DNA of 64,000 nt from Flavisphingomonas formosensis (GTDB taxonomy: Bacteria > Pseudomonadota > Alphaproteobacteria > Sphingomonadales > Sphingomonadaceae). Below the pieces are notes generated by a model, which was not told where the DNA came from, did not search any database, and was given only the letters and a program-made list of their open reading frames with translations. The DNA is taken from positions 1 through 64,000 of the forward strand of contig NZ_WRPK01000006.1 of assembly GCF_009755815.1 (NCBI RefSeq), written 5' to 3'. The translations under genes and the position numbers were made by a program. Positions 25,336 through 33,906 of this stretch are shown in pieces. How positions within the stretch are numbered: the stretch's first letter is position 1; the number at the start of each line of letters is the position of its first letter.

Positions 25336-27632
25336 GCCGGCTGATCCCACGGGAGGAAACGGCACACCCGCTGACCCGGCGGGGCTTTCTGGTCGCCGCG
25401 GGCTCCGCCGGCCTTGCCTTTGGTTTCGCGCGGCTTGCCGAGGCCGCGATGGATCCGGCTACGGCCGAGGGTGTAATCGCTCCTCCCGTTCCGCCGCAGC
25501 TCGACCCGAGCCTGTGGTTCGCGATCGACGCTGACGGTATCGTAACGGTCAACATCATCCGCGCCGAGATGGGGCAGCATGTCGGCACGGCGCTCGCCCG
25601 CATTCTCGCGGACGAACTGGAGGCGGACTGGGACAAGGTCCGTATCGTCCATGTCGACAGCGATCCGAAATGGGGCCTGATGGTCACGGGCGGCAGCTGG
25701 TCGGTGTGGCAGACCTTCCCGGTGTTCAGCCAGGCCGGCGCTGCCGGTCGCATCGCACTGATCGAGGCTGGCGCGAAGCTGATGGGCGTGGCGCCAGCCT
25801 CCTGCCGGGCGGTGGCGGGTAAGGTCGTCGCCGGTGGTCGCTCGATCTCCTATGGCGATATCGCCCGCCGGGGCGCGACCGTACGGCGGTTCACGGCCGA
25901 CGAACTCGCCAAGCTGCCGGTCAAGCCCCCTTCACAGCGCCGTCTGATCGGTCGGCCGGTCAAGGCGCTCGACATCGCAACCAAGACCGACGGAACAGCG
26001 CGCTATGGCATCGACGCCAAGCTGCCCGGCATGGTCTATGCTCGGCCTAAATTGCCGCCGACGCGCAATGGCGCAAAAGTCGTTTCGATCGACGACAGCG
26101 CCGCGCGCAAGGTGAAGGGCTATTTGAAGAGCGTCGCGATCGACGATCCCACCGGCACTGTCTCGGGCTGGGTCGCGGTCGTTGCCGAAAGCTATCACGC
26201 CGCGATCAGGGCAACGGACATGGTCGCGGTGCAATGGTCCGGGGGCGACGGTCTCTCGACCTCCGAAGGCGACATCCAGGAGCATGCCCGCGAGCTGATC
26301 GCTAAGGCGGACGGTGGTGTCGATCTCGACGTGGGGCCGGGCGACACAGCCGGCGCGTTCCGTTCGGCGTCGAGCAGCATCGAGCAGGAATATACCACTT
26401 CGACGGTGCTTCACTTCCAACTCGAGCCGGTCAACGCGCTCGCGTTCGAACATGACGGGGTGATGGAGATCCACACGGGCAACCAGTGGCAGTCGCTGAT
26501 TCTGCCGACGCTGTCCAAGGCGCTGGACCTCCCTGAAGAGAAGATCATCCTTCGCTCCTACATGCTGGGCGGTGGTTTCGGGCGCCGGCTCAACGGTGAC
26601 TATACAGTCCCTGCGGCGCTCGCTGCGCGCGCGCTCAAGCGGCCGGTCAAGCTGGTGCTCACCCGCGAGGATGACAGCCGGTTCGATTCCGTGCGCTCCG
26701 CCTCCGTCCAGCGACTGCGCATGGCCTTCGACAAGGGCGGCGGCGTCACGGGAATGGAGCATCATGCCTGCGCCGGCTGGCCGACGCAGGTGATGGCACC
26801 AGGCTTCCTTGCTCCAGGCAAGAACGGGAAATACGACCCCTTTGCGATCTCCGGCGCGGACCACTGGTACGATGTCGGGCAGCAGCGCGTACGGGCGATC
26901 TCCAATGATCTCGCCAATTCGGTCTTCCGGCCGGGCTGGCTGCGCTCGGTCGGCCCAGGTTGGACCAACTGGGCAGTCGAAAGCTTCATGGACGAGGCAG
27001 CCCACCATCTGAAGGTCGATCCGGTGGCGTTCCGGCTGAAGCTGTTGAACGCCAGTGGTCGCAATGCGGGCAGCGCTCCGAACGCGGTCGGCGGTGCGCT
27101 GCGGCAAGCCGCCGTGGTGCGGCGCGCGGCCGAGAAAGCCGGGTGGGGCACGAAGCTGCCGGCCGACACCGGCCTTGGGCTCGCCACGAGCTTCGGCCAG
27201 GAGCGTGACATGCCTACATGGGTGGCGTGCGCGGCGCGCGTGCGGGTCGATCGCGCGACCGGCGTGGTGACGGTAGAGAAACTGACGCTCGTGACGGACG
27301 CAGGCACCATCGTCGACCCCGATGGCGCACTCGCGCAGACCCAGGGCGCGGCGCTCTGGGGGCTCAGCATGGCGCTGCACGAGGGGACCCAGTTCGCACA
27401 AGGGCAGGTGAAGGACGTCAACCTCGACACGTACATGCCGCTTCGGATCGCGGACGTTCCCGATCTCGATGTGAGTTTCATGGACAGCACCGAGGTTCCG
27501 GTCGGACTCGGCGAGCCGGCGGTTACCGTGGTCGCGCCGGCCATTGGCAATGCGATCTTCGCAGCTGTCGGAGTTCGTCTGCGGCATCTGCCGATAACCC
27601 CGGACGCTGTTCGAGCTGCACTTTCCACCTGA
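25332..27632 (+). CDS. molybdopterin-binding subunit of aldehyde/N-heterocycle oxidoreductase (IorB-like)
   Basis: A 766-residue catalytic subunit of the xanthine oxidase family. It has an N-terminal twin-arginine-like signal (LTRRGFLVAAGSAGLAFGFA), consistent with export of the folded, cofactor-loaded complex. Molybdenum cofactor regions include IIRAEMGQHVGTALARILAD, GNQWQSLILPTLSKALDL, MLGGGFGRRLNGDY and the C-terminal GLGEPAVTVVAPAIGNAIF, which holds the catalytic glutamate. The closest named families are isoquinoline 1-oxidoreductase and periplasmic aldehyde dehydrogenase; the substrate cannot be settled. No cofactor-insertion chaperone (XdhC) gene is nearby. Confidence 0.9.
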   Translation: MSRLIPREETAHPLTRRGFLVAAGSAGLAFGFARLAEAAMDPATAEGVIAPPVPPQLDPSLWFAIDADGIVTVNIIRAEMGQHVGTALARILADELEADWDKVRIVHVDSDPKWGLMVTGGSWSVWQTFPVFSQAGAAGRIALIEAGAKLMGVAPASCRAVAGKVVAGGRSISYGDIARRGATVRRFTADELAKLPVKPPSQRRLIGRPVKALDIATKTDGTARYGIDAKLPGMVYARPKLPPTRNGAKVVSIDDSAARKVKGYLKSVAIDDPTGTVSGWVAVVAESYHAAIRATDMVAVQWSGGDGLSTSEGDIQEHARELIAKADGGVDLDVGPGDTAGAFRSASSSIEQEYTTSTVLHFQLEPVNALAFEHDGVMEIHTGNQWQSLILPTLSKALDLPEEKIILRSYMLGGGFGRRLNGDYTVPAALAARALKRPVKLVLTREDDSRFDSVRSASVQRLRMAFDKGGGVTGMEHHACAGWPTQVMAPGFLAPGKNGKYDPFAISGADHWYDVGQQRVRAISNDLANSVFRPGWLRSVGPGWTNWAVESFMDEAAHHLKVDPVAFRLKLLNASGRNAGSAPNAVGGALRQAAVVRRAAEKAGWGTKLPADTGLGLATSFGQERDMPTWVACAARVRVDRATGVVTVEKLTLVTDAGTIVDPDGALAQTQGAALWGLSMALHEGTQFAQGQVKDVNLDTYMPLRIADVPDLDVSFMDSTEVPVGLGEPAVTVVAPAIGNAIFAAVGVRLRHLPITPDAVRAALST

Positions 27633-27657
27633 GCGAAAGCAAGCTGTTATCCTGTTA

Positions 27658-27780
27658 CGAGCTATCGTTGACGAAGCTGATCCCGCTCGACACTCGCCGA
27701 TCATCGACACGGGGCTTCCCGTGGCTCTTCGGAAAATAGGGCTCAAGCCGCGCCATCTGCTCGTCCGTCAGCTAATACAG
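27658..27780 (-). pseudogene. IS5-type transposase, N-terminal remnant
   Basis: On the minus strand the bases read LTDEQMARLEPYFPKSHGKP then RVDDRRVSSGISFVN, the conserved start of IS5-family transposases (normally RVDDRRVLSGIIFVNRNGLRW). An in-frame TAG replaces the usual tryptophan before LTDEQ, and the match ends after about 40 residues. The bases just outside contain GGAGACTGATTTGAGTGAC, which resembles the start region of such elements. It is a dead fragment marking the right edge of the molybdenum hydroxylase operon. Confidence 0.8.
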
Positions 27781-27785
27781 TCACT

Positions 27786-28148
27786 CAAATCAGTCTCCCC
27801 AAGGAGTCTGAATCACGTCGCGCTACTCACATCAATGGGTCCTGACCCTGAGCACCGGCCATTGTGAGTTCGGCGGCATCGTCACACCGGCCGCGCGCGA
27901 CGGCCTTCATCGACAGCATGGTGATGCGGGGTGCCGTAATGTCGATTAGGAAACGGGCTAAGTGAACACCCCGCCGTGGCACGGGACATATTCGTGGGCT
28001 CGGCCCTGACGTGCAGGGAGTAACGGCTGCCAATGCCCCCGATTCGCTGGCCAAGCATTCGGACCATATGTCAAATAAGTGTCCGTAAAATGAATTATGA
28101 TTAATGTTTGGGCGTGCAGGCATCTGCCTGCCCAATCTTTAGGCCGCG
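27786..28148. other. no recognised gene between IS5 remnant and glnK promoter
   Basis: About 360 bases with no intact gene. The stretch begins with the palindromic GGGTCCTGACCC at 27838-27849, possibly an old element end, and continues with short minus-strand frames that show no known motif. Near 28080 the composition turns AT-rich. It probably contains further mobile-element debris. Confidence 0.35.
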
Positions 28149-28164
28149 TGCAACGCCCGGTGCC
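28149..28164 (+). promoter_or_regulatory. NtrC-like enhancer site before glnK
   Basis: TGCAACGCCCGGTGCC is a dyad close to the NtrC consensus TGCACC-N4-GGTGCA. It is centred about 60 bases upstream of the sigma-54 promoter, a usual position for an enhancer. Binding by NtrC under nitrogen limitation is inferred from the match and the genes it serves. Confidence 0.55.
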
Positions 28165-28207
28165 GCGCGTTCTGCCGCCGATGCTGGCTCGGCTCCTGAT
28201 TTCCGTC

Positions 28208-28223
28208 TGGCACGCCTTTTGCT
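28208..28223 (+). promoter_or_regulatory. sigma-54 promoter of glnK-amtB
   Basis: TGGCACGCCTTTTGCT matches the -24/-12 consensus TGGCACG-N4-TTGCW at every fixed position. It lies 31 bases before the glnK start. Together with the NtrC-like site upstream it indicates induction when nitrogen is scarce. Confidence 0.88.
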
Positions 28224-28253
28224 CTGTGAGAGGCTCGTAACGAGGGAGGCGAA

Positions 28254-28592
28254 ATGAAACTCGTCATAGCCATAATCAAGCCGTTCAAGCTGGATGAGGT
28301 GCGCGAAGCACTGTCCAGCCTTGGCGTGCAGGGCATGACCGTGACCGAAGTGAAGGGCTTTGGGCGGCAGAAGGGCCAGACGGAGATATACCGGGGGGCC
28401 GAGTACAGCACGAACATGGTGCCGAAGATCAAGATCGAGGTAGCGACGACGTCTGATCTGGCGGGACGTGTCGTGGAAGCGATCCAGCAGTCTGCGAACA
28501 CCGGCGCGATCGGCGACGGCAAGATCTTCGTGCTCGACATTGGTCAGGCGGTGCGGATCCGCACCGGCGAGACCGATGAGACGGCGCTCTAA
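28254..28592 (+). CDS. glnK: nitrogen regulatory protein P-II
   Basis: A 112-residue trimeric signal protein that senses 2-oxoglutarate and ATP/ADP and is uridylylated by GlnD. It begins MKLVIAIIKPFKLDEVREAL, carries the T-loop tyrosine at position 51 in YRGAEYSTNMVPK, and the nucleotide-binding GAIGDGKIFVLDIGQAVRIR with the closing RTGETDETAL. It sits 14 bases before amtB; this pairing is the classic GlnK-AmtB module in which GlnK blocks the ammonium channel when nitrogen is plentiful. GAGGGAGGC precedes the ATG. Confidence 0.97.
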   Translation: MKLVIAIIKPFKLDEVREALSSLGVQGMTVTEVKGFGRQKGQTEIYRGAEYSTNMVPKIKIEVATTSDLAGRVVEAIQQSANTGAIGDGKIFVLDIGQAVRIRTGETDETAL

Positions 28593-28606
28593 GGAAAGGG
28601 GGAAAC

Positions 28607-29914
28607 ATGAAGCTTTCTAGCAAGATAGCGGCTGGCATAGGGGCACTGGGCATCGCCGCCCTCGCCTCCATGCCCGCCTTCGCCCAGGATGCGCCGCCAA
28701 CGGTCAACAGCGGCGACGCCGCATGGATGATGACCTCCGCCGTTCTCGTGCTCGCGATGATCGTTCCCGGCCTCGCGCTGTTCTACGGCGGTCTCACGCG
28801 CGCGAAGAACATGCTCTCCACCATGACCCAGATCGGCGCAGTGGCCTGCCTGGGCATGCTGATCTGGATCATGTGGGGATATACGATGGCCTTCGGCGAA
28901 GGCGGTAGCGCCTTCCTTGGCGGCTTTTCGAAGCTGTTCATGAAAGGCATCACACCCGACAGCATCTCCGGCTCCATTCCGGAATATGTCTTCGCCTGCT
29001 TCCAGATGACCTTTGCGGCGATCACCGTCGCCCTTGTCCTCGGTGCCACCGTCGAGCGGCTCAAATTCTCTGCTGCGATGATCTTCGCCGCCATCTGGCT
29101 GACCCTGGTCTATTTCCCGATCGCCCATATGGTCTGGGCAAGCGACGGTCTCTTTTTCAAAGCAGGCGCGCTCGATTTCGCAGGCGGCACCGTGGTGCAC
29201 ATCAATGCCGGCATCTCCGCGCTCGTCGCGTCGCTGATCGTCGGCAAGCGCCTGGGGTACCCCAAGGAGCCGATGCCGCCCCATTCGATGACGCTGACCG
29301 TGGTGGGCACGGGCCTGCTCTGGGTCGGCTGGTTCGGCTTCAACGCGGGTTCCGCGCTCGCCGCCAACGGCGCTGCGGGTCTGGCGATGATCAATACCTT
29401 CGTAGCAACGGCCTCCGCGGCCCTGTTCTGGATGCTCGCGGAGCGGCTCAACGGGCACAAGGGCTCGGCCCTCGGCTTCTGCTCGGGGATCATTGCCGGC
29501 CTCGTCGCGATCACCCCGGCTGCGGGCAATTCCGGTCCCTTCGGCGCCGTCGTGCTCGGCGCGGTGGCCTCGATCATTTGCTTCTACGCGGTGACCATCC
29601 TCAAGCCGAAGCTCGGTTATGACGATGCGCTCGATGCTTTCGGGATCCATGGTGTCGGCGGCATCATCGGCGCCATCGGTACGGGCATCGTCTACGCTCC
29701 GTCGCTCGGCGGCCCTGGCAAGCCCGACTATGACATGGCCCATCAGCTGATCGTGCAGGTCGAAGCGGTGGCCACGACGGTGGTCTGGGCCGTCATCGGC
29801 ACCGTGATTGCAATGTTCATCGCCAAGGCGCTGACCGGCCTCCGTGTCACCAGCACGATCGAGCAGGAAGGCCTCGATCTCGGCGAGCATGGCGAGCGCG
29901 CCTACAATATCTGA
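28607..29914 (+). CDS. amtB: ammonium transporter AmtB
   Basis: A 435-residue trimeric inner-membrane ammonium channel with a cleavable signal peptide (ALGIAALASMPAFA, then QDAPP) and 11 membrane helices. AWMMTSAVLVLAMIVPGLAL followed by FYGGL is the first helix. The twin pore histidines lie in GGTVVHINAG and DAFGIHGVGG. The C-terminal tail LDLGEHGERAY is the region that contacts GlnK. The ribosome site is AAGGAAAGGGGG. It is co-transcribed with glnK from the sigma-54 promoter and followed by a strong terminator. Confidence 0.97.
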   Translation: MKLSSKIAAGIGALGIAALASMPAFAQDAPPTVNSGDAAWMMTSAVLVLAMIVPGLALFYGGLTRAKNMLSTMTQIGAVACLGMLIWIMWGYTMAFGEGGSAFLGGFSKLFMKGITPDSISGSIPEYVFACFQMTFAAITVALVLGATVERLKFSAAMIFAAIWLTLVYFPIAHMVWASDGLFFKAGALDFAGGTVVHINAGISALVASLIVGKRLGYPKEPMPPHSMTLTVVGTGLLWVGWFGFNAGSALAANGAAGLAMINTFVATASAALFWMLAERLNGHKGSALGFCSGIIAGLVAITPAAGNSGPFGAVVLGAVASIICFYAVTILKPKLGYDDALDAFGIHGVGGIIGAIGTGIVYAPSLGGPGKPDYDMAHQLIVQVEAVATTVVWAVIGTVIAMFIAKALTGLRVTSTIEQEGLDLGEHGERAYNI

Positions 29915-29972
29915 AAGTTCGGAGGTCATCCCAACAAGATGGCCTCCCCCTAGTGTTCCTCCTGCGAACGAC

Positions 29973-30010
29973 TGGACCGGCGGAGAAATTCGCCGGTCCA
30001 TTTTTAATTA
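29973..30010 (+). terminator. rho-independent terminator after amtB
   Basis: A perfect ten-base stem, TGGACCGGCG and CGCCGGTCCA, with loop GAGAAATT, followed by TTTTTAATT. It ends the glnK-amtB transcript. Confidence 0.9.
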
Positions 30011-30040
30011 TCTCCGGTAGGATTTATTGGAATAGAGCAA

Positions 30041-30060
30041 ATTAGATCTTCGGATCTAAT
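30041..30060. repeat. perfect inverted repeat with TTCG loop
   Basis: ATTAGATC-TTCG-GATCTAAT is a perfect eight-base dyad with a TTCG tetraloop, which makes a very stable RNA hairpin. It lies between the amtB terminator and a possible promoter (TTGACT at 30065). It may be an RNA structure, an operator or the end of an old element; nothing decides between these. Confidence 0.5.
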
Positions 30061-30085
30061 CCGATTGACTATCGGTATAACGTCA

Positions 30086-30173
30086 TGGATAAGGGCGATG
30101 CCCCCTCGCAAGGGCTTTCCATAACAGATTTGGCAAAACTTTCGCCGCTCCCCAAAAGGGGGCGGCGTTTTTC
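30086..30173 (+). ncRNA. candidate small RNA ending in a strong terminator
   Basis: TTGACT at 30065-30070 with GATAAG 17 bases further could form a promoter. The segment ends with a long hairpin, CGCCGCTCCCC, loop AAAA, GGGGGCGGCG, followed by five T at 30168-30172. No coding frame with a plausible start lies between. No plus-strand gene precedes this terminator except amtB, which already has its own. This is why I suggest an independent transcript; I recognise no RNA family. Confidence 0.3.
30143..30173 (+). terminator. rho-independent terminator without an obvious gene
   Basis: Ten base pairs (one of them G-T) close a loop around AAAA, and TTTTT follows. It points rightward, towards the convergent yegD-like gene, and could also act as a barrier between the two transcription units. 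Confidence 0.75.
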
Positions 30174-30390
30174 CTCTGCTGCCCGGCGAACATGCCGCAG
30201 CGCGGTCGCTGGTGTGCGACAGTGACCTCCGTCTACCGCGCGCCAGCTTTTCGCCGCGTCACACGAAGGTGCTACGGTTCGCATCAGAAGATCCGGCCAG
30301 CGAGATCGTCCTTCGACCTGGAATCGGGGCGACGATCAAAGCGCGTCTCGCCCGGATCATGTCGGCCGGCACCAAAGCGGTGCAGCGGTC
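30174..30390. other. spacer with no recognised gene
   Basis: About 215 bases between the plus-strand terminator and the end of the Hsp70-like gene. Short frames exist on both strands but none has a ribosome site or family motif. I see nothing further in it. Confidence 0.4.
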
Positions 30391-31680
30391 TCAGGCGGCC
30401 CAACTGGCGAGATCCTCCTGCTCGCCGAGCAGGGCGAGACCATGCGCGATCGAGGTGAGCTCGCCGCCGGTCGCGATGCGCTCCTCGCCGAAGCGCTCGG
30501 CGAAGAGGTTGCGGATGCGCGGGATGAGAGACGTGCCGCCGGTCAGGAAGATGCGATCAATGGCATGCGGCTCGATGCCCGCAGTGGTCAGGGCGTGGCC
30601 TATGGCGCCGTCGATCCTGGCAATATCGGGCGCGATCCAGCCTTCGAACTGATCGCGGGTAACCTCGGCCTCGATGGAAAGGCCGCCGCCGGCAAAGCAG
30701 AAACGTGCGCTCCGTGCGGAGGAGAGATCGCGCTTTACCCTGCCTACCGCGTCATAGAGGCGGTAGCCGAGCTCCTGCTGGATCACCGCGATCATCCGGC
30801 CGATCGCATCCGGATCCAATGCCGTGCGGCGCAGCTTGTCGAGCTCGGCCAGGGTGCGCCGGTTGCGCATCAGCGCCAGCCGCGACCAATCGGCAAAATC
30901 GGCGAAATAGCCGCGCGGAATCTCGAGCAGCTTGTCAAACGAACGATATGACCCACCCTTGCCGAGCAAGGGCAGGACGAGATTGTCGACGATGCGATAA
31001 TCGAAACGGTCGCCTGCAATACCGACACCGGCATGGCCGAGCGGCCGGCAGCGTTGGCTCGCGCCCGGCGCCTCGATCCGGACGACCGAAAAGTCGCTCG
31101 TGCCGCCGCCGAAGTCGGCGACCAGGATCGTGGCCGGCTCGGTGATGCGCGAAGCGTAGCTGAAAGCCGCACCAAGCGGTTCATAGACATAATGAACTTC
31201 GGCCCCGAGGCCCGCGAACATCGCATCGTAACGCTGGCGGGCCAAGGCCGGATCGGGGCGATGCCCGGCATATTCGACGGGACGGCCGACGATCAGCCGC
31301 GCGCCTTGCATGCGCAGCTGTCCCCGTGCGCGCGCTGCCATTCTGTCGAGGAAGAGCCGGCCGAGTTCCTCGAAGCGATAGCGACGTTCGAAGACGGTGG
31401 CATGTTCGAAGCTGGCCATCGCGGCCACCGACTTGAACGACTGGATGAAGCGGCTGCCTTCCGGATATTCGAGATATTCCGCGATTGCCCAAGGGCCCGC
31501 CTCGCTCTCGATGCGTCCCTCATCCTCCCAGAAGCAAAGCGCTGAACGGAAGACCGGATCGGCGCCGTCCGGTCCGTCGAGCGCGATCAGATCCGATCGG
31601 CCACCGCGCGCGATCGCTGCGACGGAGTTGGTGGTGCCGAAATCGACGCCAATGACGGCGGGAGGTGAGGGCTGGGGCAT
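30391..31680 (-). CDS. yegD: Hsp70-family protein, YegD-like
   Basis: A 429-residue actin-fold ATPase of the DnaK superfamily lacking the C-terminal substrate-binding domain. ATP-binding motifs are VIGVDFGTTNSVAAIA (phosphate 1), LVADFGGGTSDFSVVRIE (phosphate 2) and IFLTGGTSLIPRIR (adenosine). Length and motif spacing match YegD, a DnaK-like protein whose role is poorly known. The ATG at 31680 directly precedes the first ATPase strand; an upstream extension to 31827 has no family match. It follows cobF on the same strand after 97 bases, but no functional link with cobalamin is evident. Confidence 0.85.
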   Translation of the reverse strand: MPQPSPPAVIGVDFGTTNSVAAIARGGRSDLIALDGPDGADPVFRSALCFWEDEGRIESEAGPWAIAEYLEYPEGSRFIQSFKSVAAMASFEHATVFERRYRFEELGRLFLDRMAARARGQLRMQGARLIVGRPVEYAGHRPDPALARQRYDAMFAGLGAEVHYVYEPLGAAFSYASRITEPATILVADFGGGTSDFSVVRIEAPGASQRCRPLGHAGVGIAGDRFDYRIVDNLVLPLLGKGGSYRSFDKLLEIPRGYFADFADWSRLALMRNRRTLAELDKLRRTALDPDAIGRMIAVIQQELGYRLYDAVGRVKRDLSSARSARFCFAGGGLSIEAEVTRDQFEGWIAPDIARIDGAIGHALTTAGIEPHAIDRIFLTGGTSLIPRIRNLFAERFGEERIATGGELTSIAHGLALLGEQEDLASWAA

Positions 31681-31777
31681 GGGCCGGCGTCGCCTACAGA
31701 TTTCGTCGCCCGGCGCAAGGCTGAAGGCGACGAAGCGCCGAGCCAATTCGTCTATCGGGCGTCGGCCCCCGCCCGTA

Positions 31778-32578
31778 TCACCTCGTCTGCTCCGGCTCGG
31801 CCCGTTCCGGCTCGCCGATCCGTGCATGGCGGCGTTGGCGCAGGATATAGATATCCATGATCCAGCCGTGCCGGCTGCTCAGATCCGCCCTCAGCCGGAC
31901 GATCCGTGAACCCATCGCCTCCAGCGGGCCGTGGACCAACGCTTGCTGAGGCAGGCCGAGATAGGCACCCCACCATATGTCGAACGGCTCGGGCGGCAAT
32001 GTCTGGAAGGCGCAGCCGCCGTCGAGCATCACGACGACGCTGTCCGTGCCGGTCGGCCAGCCGTCCTCCCGCAGCCGTCGACCAGTGGTGATGAGCACCG
32101 GTTCGGCAAGACGGTTGAGACAGATGCCGTGTGCCGCGGTGAGCGCCTGGATGCTGGTGATGCCGGGAACGACATGGGTCCTTACCGGCATGCCGAGCGG
32201 GGCCAGGCGCTCGGCGATGCGCAGGCTGCTGTCGTAGAGCGAGGGGTCGCCCCAGACGAGCAGGGCGACGGACCCTCCGCCCGGCAGGTGTGCGGCGACG
32301 CTCTCCATCCACAATCTTGCGATCGCGTCGTGCCAGTCCCGCACGGCGTCCAGATAGCGGCCTTCGCTGCTCCGCTCGGGCATGTCGAACTCGGCGATCG
32401 GCACCGGGGTGGACAGCATCTCCGCGCAGATCGAGCGGCGCAGGTCGACGAGATCCGATTTGGCGGCACCCTTGCGCGGCAGCAGGATCAGGTCGGCTTC
32501 GTTCAGTGCTTTGATCGCGCCACGCGTCAGATGGTCGGGATTGCCCGTGCCGATGCCGATGAGGATGAGCGTGATCAC
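31778..32578 (-). CDS. cobF: precorrin-6A synthase (deacetylating)
   Basis: A 266-residue SAM-dependent methyltransferase that methylates C-1 of precorrin-5 and releases acetate, a step specific to the aerobic cobalamin route. It starts [18 protein letters not shown] and has the tetrapyrrole-methylase motifs LVWGDPSLYDSSLRIAERL and HVVPGITSIQALTAAHG. The GTG start overlaps the cobB stop (GTGA), so it is the last member of the leftward cobL-E-M-B-F operon. The C-terminus is arginine- and glutamate-rich and has no known role. Confidence 0.93.
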   Translation of the reverse strand: MITLILIGIGTGNPDHLTRGAIKALNEADLILLPRKGAAKSDLVDLRRSICAEMLSTPVPIAEFDMPERSSEGRYLDAVRDWHDAIARLWMESVAAHLPGGGSVALLVWGDPSLYDSSLRIAERLAPLGMPVRTHVVPGITSIQALTAAHGICLNRLAEPVLITTGRRLREDGWPTGTDSVVVMLDGGCAFQTLPPEPFDIWWGAYLGLPQQALVHGPLEAMGSRIVRLRADLSSRHGWIMDIYILRQRRHARIGEPERAEPEQTR

Positions 32579-33906
32579 GCGGCGGCCTCGCCATGTCTGC
32601 CCGTGGCTGGCGCGACAAGATGGAAATAGCTGCCCGTCACCCGACCGCGGCGGGAGCCGGACTGGTCCAGGCGGCGGCCTTCCGCGTCGTGGATATCAGC
32701 CAGCGGCGGATCGGGCTGCGCGACGATCGTCGAATAATGGAATTCATGACCGCGCAGCCGCATTCCGGCCGGATAGTTGCCGACCGGCGCAAGCAGGCGC
32801 GCCGATCGATAGCCGAGATGCAGGCGCCGCGCGGCGAAGCTCGTGACGAGCCCGAGCAGGCCGGCCATGGCATGGGCGCAGCCGTTCGCATCCACGATTG
32901 CCTCGCCCAGCACCATATAGCCGCCGCATTCGCCATGGATCGCACGGTCCCGCGCATGGTGCCGCAGCCCCTCCAAAAAATGGCCCGCGGCGGCGAGCTT
33001 TCCGGCATGGAGCTCAGGATAGCCGCCGGGCAGCCAGACGATATCCGCGTCGGCCGCTGGCGCTTCGTCCGCAAGCGGCGAGAAAGGCAGGATCTGCGCG
33101 CCCGCCGCATGCCAGAGAGTGGCGAGATGCCCGTAGCAAAAGGCGAAGGCGGCATCCGATGCCAGCGCGATCCGCTGCCCTGGGGGAGCGAGCGGCGGGG
33201 CATTCCGCGCCGGGTTTCTGGCGGAGGCGGCGATGGCGCGCACCGCCGGCAGGTCGACGTGGGCGGCGACGCTGTCCGCGATCCGGTCGATCGCGCCATC
33301 GATGTCGGGATGCTCGCTGGCCTGCACCAGTCCGAGATGCCGCTCGGGCAAGGTGAGCGAGGCGGATCGGGGCAGGGCGCCGAGCACCGGCATGGCGATC
33401 CGTTCGAGCGCGTCGCGGACGAGCCGGCCATGCCGGTCGCTGGCGACCTTGTTGAGGATCACGCCGGCGATCGTGACATCGGGGCGCATCCGGCGGAAGC
33501 CGTCCGCCACCGCCGCGGCCGACTGGCTCTGGCCCGAGACGTCCAGCACCAGCAGCACCGGCCAGCCTCTCCGCGCGGCGATATCGGCGCTGGCGCCGGT
33601 GCCGCTTTCGCCCATTGCAGGCGCCCCGTCGAACAGGCCCATCGCCCCTTCGGCCAGCGCCAGATCGGCATCGTCGGCATAGGCCGCGATCCGATCGAGC
33701 AGGGGTTCCGGCATCGACCAGCTGTCGAGATTGAGCGCCGTGCGTCCGCTCGCCCGGCTCTGAAAGGCGGTGTCGATATAATCGGGGCCGGCCTTGAAGG
33801 GCTGCACCCGCACGCCCTGGCGGGCGAAGGCGCGCAGCAGGCCGAGCGTGATCGTCGTCTTGCCCGATCTGGATCGGGGCGCGGCGATCACCAGGCCAGG
33901 CGTCAT
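32575..33906 (-). CDS. cobB: cobyrinate a,c-diamide synthase
   Basis: A 443-residue ATP- and glutamine-dependent amidotransferase that amidates the a and c side chains of (hydrogeno)byrinate. The N-terminal P-loop region is [20 protein letters not shown] with [12 protein letters not shown] and EGAMGLFDG. The C-terminal class I glutaminase domain has the nucleophile cysteine in [14 protein letters not shown], near residue 328. Starts and stops overlap its neighbours (ATGA with cobM, GTGA with cobF). The same fold occurs in CobQ, but the length and P-loop start fit CobB/CbiA. Confidence 0.93.
   Translation of the reverse strand: MTPGLVIAAPRSRSGKTTITLGLLRAFARQGVRVQPFKAGPDYIDTAFQSRASGRTALNLDSWSMPEPLLDRIAAYADDADLALAEGAMGLFDGAPAMGESGTGASADIAARRGWPVLLVLDVSGQSQSAAAVADGFRRMRPDVTIAGVILNKVASDRHGRLVRDALERIAMPVLGALPRSASLTLPERHLGLVQASEHPDIDGAIDRIADSVAAHVDLPAVRAIAASARNPARNAPPLAPPGQRIALASDAAFAFCYGHLATLWHAAGAQILPFSPLADEAPAADADIVWLPGGYPELHAGKLAAAGHFLEGLRHHARDRAIHGECGGYMVLGEAIVDANGCAHAMAGLLGLVTSFAARRLHLGYRSARLLAPVGNYPAGMRLRGHEFHYSTIVAQPDPPLADIHDAEGRRLDQSGSRRGRVTGSYFHLVAPATGRHGEAAA

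Noticed and set aside
25932-27746. A 604-codon frame antisense to the molybdopterin subunit
   Set aside because: It is an antisense shadow with no motif; the plus-strand gene is complete and well supported.
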